Source: Candidatus Dechloromonas phosphorivorans
Lineage (GTDB): Bacteria > Pseudomonadota > Gammaproteobacteria > Burkholderiales > Rhodocyclaceae
Direction of reading: 5' to 3'
Assembly (NCBI GenBank): GCA_016721185.1
Contig: JADKIP010000013.1
Span: 152,001 to 216,000, forward strand
Length of the DNA: 64,000 nucleotides
Part shown: positions 1 to 6,648 of the stretch, piece by piece
How the letters are laid out: the number at the start of each line of letters is the position of its first letter
Position numbering within the stretch: position 1 is the stretch's first letter
Translations under genes and position numbers: made by a program
Notes under the pieces: generated by a model
Database searches by the model: none
Told to the model about the DNA's origin: nothing
The model's input: only the letters and a program-made list of their open reading frames with translations

Positions 1-105
1 TATCGTCGTCTTCGGGCGGTCATCCTAATGCGGGAAGTGGCGCATGCCAATAGGAGGGTGACACAGAATGCCGAAATATAGTCCAAAGGTTGTATTTTTA
101 TAGTC

Positions 106-124
106 ATTACTACTTATTAGTAAT
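106..124. promoter_or_regulatory. Inverted repeat upstream of nirS
   Basis: A perfect dyad, ATTACTA-CTTAT-TAGTAAT, lies in the AT-rich stretch before nirS, about 48 bases centre-to-centre upstream of the FNR-type box. Its position suggests an additional regulator site (inference). No known consensus is recognised. The rest of bases 1-105 shows no gene. Confidence 0.4.
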
Positions 125-156
125 TGAGTATCAAAATGCTCTTAAGGTTTTAAAGC

Positions 157-170
157 TTGATCAGGATCAA
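157..170. promoter_or_regulatory. FNR/Dnr-type box of the nir operon
   Basis: TTGATCAGGATCAA is a perfect match to the FNR family consensus TTGAT-N4-ATCAA. It is centred about 91 bases upstream of the nirS start codon. FNR/DNR/NNR-family activators commonly bind about 41 bases upstream of the transcript start, which would place that start near base 205 (inference). It implies induction of the nir genes under low oxygen and/or nitric oxide. Confidence 0.85.
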
Positions 171-254
171 GGATGCGATTTTGGGGGAGGTTCAACCTAG
201 CGAACATCCCGTTGGGGGGTAATTTGAGTTTTGTATTGATCCAGGAGATAAGAG

Positions 255-1937
255 ATGAAAAAAACCGTAGTGGGTATGCTGACCATGACCGCCATGGCTT
301 TCGCCATGGGCTCCGCCTTTGCTCAGGACGCTGCCAAGGCGCCGGAGATGACTGCGGCCGAAAAAGAACAAGCCAAGAAAATTTATTTTGAACGTTGCGC
401 TGGCTGCCACGGTGTGTTGCGCAAAGGCGCTACCGGCAAGAACCTGGAGCCGCACTGGACGAAGAAAGACAAGGACGGCAATGTTACCGAAGGCGGCACC
501 CTCAAACTGGGTCAGCAGCGCCTGGAAAAAATCATTGGTTACGGTACCGATGGCGGCATGGTTAACTTCGATGACATCCTGACCAAGGAAGAGCTCTCGC
601 TGATGGCCAAGTACATCCAGAACACACCGGATGTGCCGCCGGAATACAGCTTCAAGGAAACGATGGATTCCTGGAAGGTGATGGTTGAGGTCAAAGATCG
701 TCCGACCAAACAGATGAACAAGTTCAATCTGAAGAACATGTTCTCCGTCACGCTGCGTGACACCGGTGAAGTGGCCCTGATCGACGGCGACACCAAGGAT
801 ATCCGTGCCATTGTTAAAACGGGCTACGCGGTCCATATCTCCCGTATTTCTGCTTCCGGTCGTTATGTCTATGTGATCGGTCGCGATGGTCGCTTGTCCC
901 TGATCGACCTCTGGATGGAAAAGCCGGCAGTTGTGGCTGAAGTCAAGATTGGCTTCGACGCACGTTCGGTTGATACCTCCAAATTCAAGGGCTTTGAAGA
1001 CAAGTACGCAGTTGCCGGTTCTTACTGGCCGCCCCAGTACGTCATCATGGATGGCGACACGCTCAAGCCGCGTAAGGTCGTTTCCACCCGTGGTATGACC
1101 GTTGATGGCGAATACCATCCGGAGCCGCGCGTTGCTTCCATCGTTGCCTCCTTCATCAAGCCGGAATGGGTTATCAACATCAAGGAAACCGGTCAGATTC
1201 TGCTGGTCGATTATTCCGACATCGAAAACCTGAAGACGACCACCGTCGGTTCCGCCAAGTTCCTGCATGACGGTGGCTGGGATGCTTCCAAGCGTTACTT
1301 CCTGGTGGCTGCAAATGCCTCCAACAAGATCGCTGCGGTTGATACCAAAACTGGCAAGCTGGCAGCTCTGGTTGATACCGCCAAGATCCCCCACCCGGGT
1401 CGCGGCGCCAACTTCACCCATCCGAAGTTTGGTCCGGTCTGGGCAACGGGTCACCTCGGTGCTGATGTGCTGACACTGATCTCCACCCCGTCTGAAGAAA
1501 AGAAGAACGCCAAGTTCAAGGAATACAACTGGAAGGTTGTGCAGGAAGTCAAACACGTACCGGGCAACCTGTTCGTCAAGACCCATCCGAAATCCAAGCA
1601 CTTGTGGGCTGACTCGGCTCAAAACTCTGACAAGACCCTGGCTGAATCGGTCTCTGTTTGGGATATGGCCGATCTTTCCAAGCCGAAGCGCGTGATCAAC
1701 GTTGCCAAGGATTCCGGTATGCCGGAAGTCAAAGCGACCAAGCGTGCTGTGCATCCGGAATACAGCGCTGACGGCAAGGAAGTCTGGATCTCCCTGTGGG
1801 GCGGCAAGGCTGACCAGTCCGCCATCGTGGTTTATGATGATGCAACGCTGACCGTGAAGAAGGTGATTACCGATCCCAAGATCATCACCCCGACGGGCAA
1901 GTTCAACGTCTATAACACCCAGCACGACGTTTATTGA
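255..1937 (+). CDS. nirS: Cytochrome cd1 nitrite reductase NirS
   Basis: Periplasmic nitrite reductase of denitrification, reducing nitrite to nitric oxide. The 560-residue precursor starts with a typical signal peptide (about residues 1-23, ending AFA-Q). A heme c motif CAGCH is at residues 48-52 in the N-terminal cytochrome domain. The remainder is the eight-bladed heme d1 propeller, with conserved histidine-containing stretches such as FLHDGGWD and ATGHLG. Length agrees with the family. The ATG at 255 follows a good AGGAGAT ribosome site. It is the first gene behind the FNR-type box and heads the nir cluster. A strong hairpin follows the stop and may set nirS expression apart from the genes behind it. 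Confidence 0.98.
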   Translation: MKKTVVGMLTMTAMAFAMGSAFAQDAAKAPEMTAAEKEQAKKIYFERCAGCHGVLRKGATGKNLEPHWTKKDKDGNVTEGGTLKLGQQRLEKIIGYGTDGGMVNFDDILTKEELSLMAKYIQNTPDVPPEYSFKETMDSWKVMVEVKDRPTKQMNKFNLKNMFSVTLRDTGEVALIDGDTKDIRAIVKTGYAVHISRISASGRYVYVIGRDGRLSLIDLWMEKPAVVAEVKIGFDARSVDTSKFKGFEDKYAVAGSYWPPQYVIMDGDTLKPRKVVSTRGMTVDGEYHPEPRVASIVASFIKPEWVINIKETGQILLVDYSDIENLKTTTVGSAKFLHDGGWDASKRYFLVAANASNKIAAVDTKTGKLAALVDTAKIPHPGRGANFTHPKFGPVWATGHLGADVLTLISTPSEEKKNAKFKEYNWKVVQEVKHVPGNLFVKTHPKSKHLWADSAQNSDKTLAESVSVWDMADLSKPKRVINVAKDSGMPEVKATKRAVHPEYSADGKEVWISLWGGKADQSAIVVYDDATLTVKKVITDPKIITPTGKFNVYNTQHDVY

Positions 1938-1966
1938 TCTGGCTTAGCCTGATTATTTAAATTGAC

Positions 1967-1986
1967 ACGGGGGCGAAAGCCCCCGT
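1967..1986 (+). terminator. Intercistronic hairpin after nirS
   Basis: ACGGGGGC-GAAA-GCCCCCGT is an 8-bp perfect GC-rich stem with a GNRA tetraloop, 30 bases after the nirS stop and 27 bases before the next start. No run of T follows it directly. It is more likely a partial attenuator or 3'-end stabiliser of nirS mRNA than a full terminator (inference). Confidence 0.6.
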
Positions 1987-2012
1987 CTCGCATATAAAAA
2001 ACGGAGATGAAA

Positions 2013-2855
2013 ATGAATCAGAAATTGACTTCGATGTTGGTCATGGGTGCCCTGATGGCGTTCGGTTCCACCGCTGCAATGGCAGCCCCGGACTGGAGCA
2101 AGGTACCAAAGAAAGATATTCATGTTTTCCACCCGGGTGCTGCACCTATCGAGTGGACGGCGGGAAAAGGTGACCATAGCGGCGCCAGCGGTATTAAAAA
2201 AGGCGAGGCCTGTGCCGGTTGCCATATTGAAGACGGCAAACTGAGCCTTGACCTCAAACGTCTGGCCAGCAAGGAAATGGAGCCGAAGGGCGCACCGAAG
2301 ACGATGACTTACCCGGTCGGTGTTCAGGCAGCCTACGATGCGACTAACCTGTACGTGCGTCTGACATTCAAAGCGCCGACAGGTGGTTTTGACAAGTCCG
2401 ACAAAACCAACGAAGTCAAGGCCAGCATCATGTTCCCGAATGACAAGGTGCCTTTGGGCGACCAGGCCGGTTGCTGGGCGGCTTGCCACAAGGATGCCCG
2501 CACGATGCCGGGTGCCGACGACAAGAAGACCAAGTACGTGACACCGGGCGCTATGGATCTGATGCAGTGGCGTAGTGGTGACGGTGGCAAGGCGCTTGAT
2601 GGCGCCGTGACCGACAAGCGCAACATGGAAGGTGGCAAGGCTGGTGTGACGGCTGAAGGCGCCAAGGCCGGCGATACCTATACCGTGACCTTTACTCGTA
2701 AACTGGCCGGTGGCGTCAATCTTGCCGCAGGCAAGGCTGTGCCGTTTGGCGTTGCCGTTCATGCGGATAACGCTGGCGGTCGTTTCCATCACGTTTCCTT
2801 TGGTCATACCCTGGGCTTGGGTGCCGATGGTGATGTGAAAGCAGTCAAGCAGTAA
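2013..2855 (+). CDS. Cytochrome c-552-like protein (EB_dh heme-binding family)
   Basis: Exported c-type cytochrome placed directly after nirS, probably an electron carrier in nitrite respiration (inference from position). The start at 2013 is preferred over the ATG at 2007 because GGAG at 2003-2006 leaves six bases to it and none to 2007. From 2013, residues 1-25 form a signal peptide ending AMA-A. A canonical heme site CAGCH is at residues 67-71. A second site CWAACH at residues 154-159 has three residues between the cysteines instead of two. The overall style resembles the cytochrome c-552/ethylbenzene dehydrogenase gamma heme-binding family. The nirB-encoded diheme c-552 of Pseudomonas stutzeri is a possible relative; I did not test that. 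Confidence 0.75.
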   Translation: MNQKLTSMLVMGALMAFGSTAAMAAPDWSKVPKKDIHVFHPGAAPIEWTAGKGDHSGASGIKKGEACAGCHIEDGKLSLDLKRLASKEMEPKGAPKTMTYPVGVQAAYDATNLYVRLTFKAPTGGFDKSDKTNEVKASIMFPNDKVPLGDQAGCWAACHKDARTMPGADDKKTKYVTPGAMDLMQWRSGDGGKALDGAVTDKRNMEGGKAGVTAEGAKAGDTYTVTFTRKLAGGVNLAAGKAVPFGVAVHADNAGGRFHHVSFGHTLGLGADGDVKAVKQ

Positions 2856-2875
2856 AACTGATGCGATCCGGAGGC

Positions 2876-3214
2876 ATGGTTGTGTTCACCGGATGGCTGA
2901 AATTGAAACGGGCGCCCGCTTTGCTGGCGCTCGTTTCTTTTTTGGCTGTGGCTGAACAAACGGTGGAAGTCAGTATTGAAAAATATGTCTTTACACCGCA
3001 GGAGGTGACGATTCGCGTCGGTGATTCGGTCAAGTGGATCAATCGCGAAAAACGCACCAGCCATTCGGTGCTCTTTCCCCAGGAGGGCGGGCGTGAGTCG
3101 GAGCGGATGTTCCCCGACGAAAGTTGGCAGCGTCAATTTACCCAACCCGGCCGTTACCCTTACACTTGTGGCCCACACCCGGAAATGAAAGGGCTTGTCG
3201 TTGTTAGCGAGTAA
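2876..3214 (+). CDS. Cupredoxin (plastocyanin-like blue copper protein)
   Basis: Small periplasmic type 1 copper protein, probably shuttling electrons in the nitrite reductase system (inference from its place between nirS and nirC). A basic N-terminus and hydrophobic stretch form the signal peptide. Likely copper ligands are the His in RTSHSVLF and the Cys, His and Met of YTCGPHPEMK, the usual His-Cys-His-Met set. The start is uncertain: ATG 2861, ATG 2876 or GTG 2882 share the frame. GGAGG at 2870-2874 is best spaced for GTG 2882. Its stop lies inside the start region of nirC. Confidence 0.85.
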   Translation: MVVFTGWLKLKRAPALLALVSFLAVAEQTVEVSIEKYVFTPQEVTIRVGDSVKWINREKRTSHSVLFPQEGGRESERMFPDESWQRQFTQPGRYPYTCGPHPEMKGLVVVSE

Positions 3215-3539
3215 ATTGGTTTTTACCCTTTTTTTGACGTTGACCGCGACCTTGGGGGGCGCAAGGCTGGCAATTGCGGCAGAACCCGATGCGGTACGGC
3301 AAAAAGAACTGGTCCGACTGGTCCGCCAGGATTGCGGCTCATGTCATGGCATGACTTTGCAGGGGGGCTTGGGGCCGGCATTGTTGCCGGCTGAGTTGCG
3401 CGATAAGCCGGTGGAAGGGCTGGTTGCAACCATTTACTATGGTCGCCCCGGTACGCCGATGCCGCCCTGGCAGCAGTTTATGACCGAAGCCGAAGCCGAG
3501 TGGATTGTCCAAAAACTGATGAGTGGTTTCCCGAATTGA
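3195..3539 (+). CDS. nirC: Cytochrome c NirC
   Basis: Small exported monoheme cytochrome c of the nir cluster. NirC of Pseudomonas is an electron donor to NirS and/or takes part in heme d1 maturation. The protein has a signal peptide to about residue 29, heme motif CGSCH at residues 47-51, and a C-terminal MPPWQQFM stretch that can supply the Met ligand, in about 114 residues. The start is a non-ATG codon: TTG at 3195, 3201 or 3216 would all retain the signal peptide. The overlap with the cupredoxin end suggests coupled translation. Confidence 0.9.
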   Translation: MSLLASKLVFTLFLTLTATLGGARLAIAAEPDAVRQKELVRLVRQDCGSCHGMTLQGGLGPALLPAELRDKPVEGLVATIYYGRPGTPMPPWQQFMTEAEAEWIVQKLMSGFPN

Positions 3540-3546
3540 GGATGTG

Positions 3547-4710
3547 ATGCGTTTACTTCTGGGTGTTTTATTGGCTGTTTTGCTGAATGCCTGTGCCGGG
3601 CCGCAGTTGCGAGGTACGGGTGATCTGGGCCTGATTATCGAACGGGCGACCGGTCGGGTTACCTTGGTCAGCACCAGTTCGCAGCAGCCCTATGCGCGCA
3701 TTGAGGGTTTGGGTGATCTCTCGCACGCTTCTGCCGTCTATTCGCGCGATGGTCGTTATGCCTTCATCTTCGGTCGTGATGGCGGACTGACCAAAATTGA
3801 TCTGCTCGAAGCCCGCATCGTTAAACGGGTCATGCAATCCGGCAATGCGATTGGTGGCTCGATTTCTCAGGATGGCCGGATTGTTGTAGCGCAAAACTAT
3901 ACGCCCGGTGGGATCAAGGCTTTCGACGCTGAAACGCTGGAACTGCTCTCCGAAGTGCCGGCCGAATATGCGCCGGGCAAATTCTCCAAAGTGGTTGGCC
4001 TGGCCGATGTTCCGGGTAAAAAATTCGCCTACGCCTTGTTTGAGGGGGGCGAAATATGGGTGACTGATTTCAGCAATCCGCGGCAGCCTAAAACGCAGCG
4101 CTATCCAGCCGGCGTGCAGCCCTACGACGGTTTGGTAACGCCGGATGGTCGCTACTACCTGGCCGGACTTTTCGGCGAAGACGGGGTGGCGATGCTTGAT
4201 CTGTGGCAGCCGGAAAAGGGTGCCCGAAAGATTCTCGAAAATTACGGCCGTGGTCAGGAAAAGCTGCCGGTCTTCAAGATGCCGCATCTGCGCGGCTGGT
4301 CCGTGGCCCAAGGCAAGGCCTATTTGCCAGCCATCGGTCGCCATGAAGTTTTGGTTGTTGATGTCGCAACCTGGAAGGAAGTTGGCCGGATTCCGGTGCG
4401 CGGTCAGCCTGTGTTTGTGATGGCGCGCCCGGATGGTCGCCAGATCTGGGTTAATTTTGCTTTCCCGGATAACGGCAAGGTTGACGTGATTGATACGCTG
4501 GCTGGCAAGGTTGTTCATGCCTTCGAGCCGGGCAAGGGCATTCTGCATATGGAATTCGCCCCACGCGGCGAAAATGTCTGGCTTTCCGCTCGTGATGACA
4601 ACAAGGTGGTAATTCTCGATACGGCAAATTTCGCCAAACTGGGCGAGATCTCGGCTGACAGCCCTTCCGGGATATTTTTTACTTCCCGCGCTGCTCGCAT
4701 CGGTTTTTGA
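3547..4710 (+). CDS. nirF: Heme d1 biosynthesis protein NirF
   Basis: NirF is needed for heme d1 synthesis and is related to the d1 propeller of NirS. The ATG at 3547 has GAGG five bases upstream and gives a lipoprotein signal with lipobox LLNAC (Cys 18), so the protein is likely anchored to a membrane facing the periplasm, as known for NirF. The rest is a WD-like propeller with repeated D-G-R turns such as SRDGRYAFIFGRDG and the histidine-bearing KMPHLRGWS. Length (387 residues) fits the family. It follows nirC by seven bases, and its TGA overlaps the nirDL start by one base. Confidence 0.95.
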   Translation: MRLLLGVLLAVLLNACAGPQLRGTGDLGLIIERATGRVTLVSTSSQQPYARIEGLGDLSHASAVYSRDGRYAFIFGRDGGLTKIDLLEARIVKRVMQSGNAIGGSISQDGRIVVAQNYTPGGIKAFDAETLELLSEVPAEYAPGKFSKVVGLADVPGKKFAYALFEGGEIWVTDFSNPRQPKTQRYPAGVQPYDGLVTPDGRYYLAGLFGEDGVAMLDLWQPEKGARKILENYGRGQEKLPVFKMPHLRGWSVAQGKAYLPAIGRHEVLVVDVATWKEVGRIPVRGQPVFVMARPDGRQIWVNFAFPDNGKVDVIDTLAGKVVHAFEPGKGILHMEFAPRGENVWLSARDDNKVVILDTANFAKLGEISADSPSGIFFTSRAARIGF

Positions 4711-5678
4711 TGAGCGACACCGTCGAATTCCGCTTGCTGAATGAATTTCAGCGCGACTTTCCCCTTTGTCCGGCGCCATTTGCTGAATTGGCCTCCCGTC
4801 TTGGTGTTGCTGAAAAAGTGGTGCTGGGCGGGCTGGAAAAGCTGCGCCGTGAAGGAAAGATTTCCCGCGTCGGCGCGGTCTTCGCACCCAAGCGTATTGG
4901 TGCCTCGACACTGGCTGCGATGGCTGTGCCACCCGAGCAACTGGATGCCGTGGCTGCTGCGGTCAACCGCTTTCCGGAGGTAAATCACAACTACGAGCGT
5001 GAGCACCGCTACAACCTGTGGTTTGTGGTGACTGCCGGTAGCGAAGGGCGCTTGCAGGCAACGCTGGGGGCAATCGAAAAGGCGGCTGGGTATCCGTTGC
5101 TGCCTTTGCCGCTACTTGAAGAATTTCATATTGATCTTGGTTTTTCCTTGCTGGGCGGCAAAACGAAAAACGTTGCAGTAGCGCGGCCGGTCAAGCCTGT
5201 CGAGCCGATGAATGAAGCGGAGCGTCGTCTGGTGTCGGTCTTGCAGGAAGGCCTGCCGTTGTTTATGCGGCCCTTTTCGCTGATTGCCGAGCGTATTGGC
5301 GCCTCGGAGTCTGACGTGCTTGGTCGGATTGGTCGTTGGTTGGAAGAGGGCGCTATCAAGCGTTTTGGTGTTGTCGTTCGGCATCACGAATTGGGTTTTC
5401 GTGCCAATGCCATGGTGGTTCATGATATTGCCGATGATCGGGTCAGCGAACTCGGTAGATTGCTCGCCGAAGAGCCCGCCGTGACCTTGTGTTACCGCCG
5501 GCCACGTGTCTTGCCGGATTGGCCCTACAACCTGTTCTGCATGATCCACGGGCGGGAGCGGGGTGAGGTTGAAGACATCATTGCCGAGTTGCGCCAGCGC
5601 CACGGCTTGCTGGATGCGCCCCATGAAGTGCTTTTTTCACTGACCCGCTACAAACAGAACGGGGCGCGTTATGCCTGA
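4710..5678 (+). CDS. nirD: Siroheme decarboxylase NirDL (fused NirD-NirL)
   Basis: Converts siroheme to 12,18-didecarboxysiroheme in heme d1 synthesis, together with NirG and NirH. The 322-residue protein holds two Lrp/AsnC-like halves: NirD-like (about 1-150, with HNYEREHRYNLWF) and NirL-like (about 170-322, with YRRPRVLPDWPYNLF). Both carry the winged-helix fold and the conserved His/Arg/Tyr stretch of the family. The fused form occurs in several betaproteobacteria. The ATG at 4710 overlaps the nirF stop (TGATG). A copy of the dispersed 13-mer lies in the coding sequence at 4955-4967. Confidence 0.95.
   Translation: MSDTVEFRLLNEFQRDFPLCPAPFAELASRLGVAEKVVLGGLEKLRREGKISRVGAVFAPKRIGASTLAAMAVPPEQLDAVAAAVNRFPEVNHNYEREHRYNLWFVVTAGSEGRLQATLGAIEKAAGYPLLPLPLLEEFHIDLGFSLLGGKTKNVAVARPVKPVEPMNEAERRLVSVLQEGLPLFMRPFSLIAERIGASESDVLGRIGRWLEEGAIKRFGVVVRHHELGFRANAMVVHDIADDRVSELGRLLAEEPAVTLCYRRPRVLPDWPYNLFCMIHGRERGEVEDIIAELRQRHGLLDAPHEVLFSLTRYKQNGARYA
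4955..4967 (+). repeat. Dispersed 13-mer, exact copy
   Basis: TGCTGCGGTCAAC on the + strand inside nirDL, read in the gene as codons GCT GCG GTC AAC (AAVN). Confidence 0.8.
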
Positions 5679-6129
5679 ACTTACTGCGGTCGACCGCCAG
5701 ATTATCGATAATTTGCAGGGTGAATTTCCCATCTGCGAACGACCTTACGCCGAAGTTGCCGAGCGTTTGGGAATTACCGAAAACGAATTGTTGCAGTCCT
5801 TGGAGCGTCTGCTGGCCGACAAGGTATTGACCCGTTTCGGGCCGATGTACCAGATCGAACGGATGGGGGGCGCATTTGTGCTGGCCGCGCTGGCTGTGCC
5901 GGAAACGCGTTACGAGGAAGTGACGGCGCTGGTCAATGCGCTGCCACAAGTTGCTCACAACTATCGCCGGGAGCACGCACTGAACATGTGGTTTGTGTTG
6001 GCGACGGAAACCCAGGGTGGTATTGCCGAGGCGGTGGCCAGAATTGAGCGTGATACCGGCCTGGCGGTTTATGCGTTTCCAAAAGAACGTGAATTCTTTG
6101 TCGAAATGAAGCTGGAGGCGAGGCTGTGA
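5671..6129 (+). CDS. nirG: Siroheme decarboxylase subunit NirG
   Basis: Lrp/AsnC-like component of the NirDLGH siroheme decarboxylase. The 152-residue protein has an N-terminal winged helix (about 1-60) and the family stretch HNYRREHALNMWFV in the C-terminal half, which marks the NirD/NirG type as opposed to the NirL/NirH type. The ATG at 5671 overlaps the end of nirDL by eight bases, so the genes are translationally coupled. No separate catalytic residue beyond the family histidine can be named from sequence alone. Confidence 0.93.
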   Translation: MPELTAVDRQIIDNLQGEFPICERPYAEVAERLGITENELLQSLERLLADKVLTRFGPMYQIERMGGAFVLAALAVPETRYEEVTALVNALPQVAHNYRREHALNMWFVLATETQGGIAEAVARIERDTGLAVYAFPKEREFFVEMKLEARL

Positions 6130-6602
6130 TGGATGAAATTGACCGCGCCCTGATTGTTGCCACCCAAGGCGGTTTGCCGCTGGTGGCCCGGCCGTACCAC
6201 ACCATTGGCGAGCAGATCGGCATCGCTGGCGAAGAAGTCATGCGCCGGATGCAAGCCTTGCTGAATGGCGGGATCATTCGCCGTATCGGTGCCGTGCCCA
6301 ACCATTACGCCATTGGCTGGACAGCTAACGGTATGACGGTTTGGGATGTGGCCGATGACAAGGTGGATGAATTGGGACCGCTCGTCGGTGCGTTGCCCTT
6401 TGTGACTCACAGTTATCGTCGTCCGCGCGCCTTGCCGGCTTGGCCGTACAACCTGTTCGCCATGGTGCATGGCAGTTCGCGCGAGGAATGTTCGGCCAAA
6501 GCGCTGGAAATTCGTGCCCTGCTCGGCGATGCTTGCCGGGCTAACGACATCCTTTATTCGACCAGAATCCTCAAAAAAACCGGGCTGCGGATCGGCGCTT
6601 GA
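6129..6602 (+). CDS. nirH: Siroheme decarboxylase subunit NirH
   Basis: Last gene of the first nir block and partner of NirG in the siroheme decarboxylase. It is Lrp/AsnC-like with the NirL/NirH hallmark SYRRPRALPAWPYNLF in the C-terminal half. ATG 6129 overlaps the nirG stop by one base (TGATG); a GTG at 6126 is also in frame. The gene ends facing the cyanophycin synthetase gene, with about 46 bases and a weak hairpin between. Confidence 0.94.
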   Translation: MDEIDRALIVATQGGLPLVARPYHTIGEQIGIAGEEVMRRMQALLNGGIIRRIGAVPNHYAIGWTANGMTVWDVADDKVDELGPLVGALPFVTHSYRRPRALPAWPYNLFAMVHGSSREECSAKALEIRALLGDACRANDILYSTRILKKTGLRIGA

Positions 6603-6608
6603 GGCACC

Positions 6609-6624
6609 GACCGGCAGCCCGGTC
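6609..6624. terminator. Possible terminator between nirH and cphA
   Basis: GACCGG-CAGC-CCGGTC forms a 6-bp stem followed by TTGATT on the + strand. It sits between convergent nirH and cphA. Without a real T run the call is weak. Confidence 0.35.
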
Positions 6625-6648
6625 TTGATTGATTCAACTGTTTAATCG

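Noticed and set aside
192..1925. A 577-codon open frame on the - strand opposite nirS
   Set aside because: It is a codon-bias shadow: nirS is certain on the other strand, and the antisense product has no start signal, domain or neighbour.
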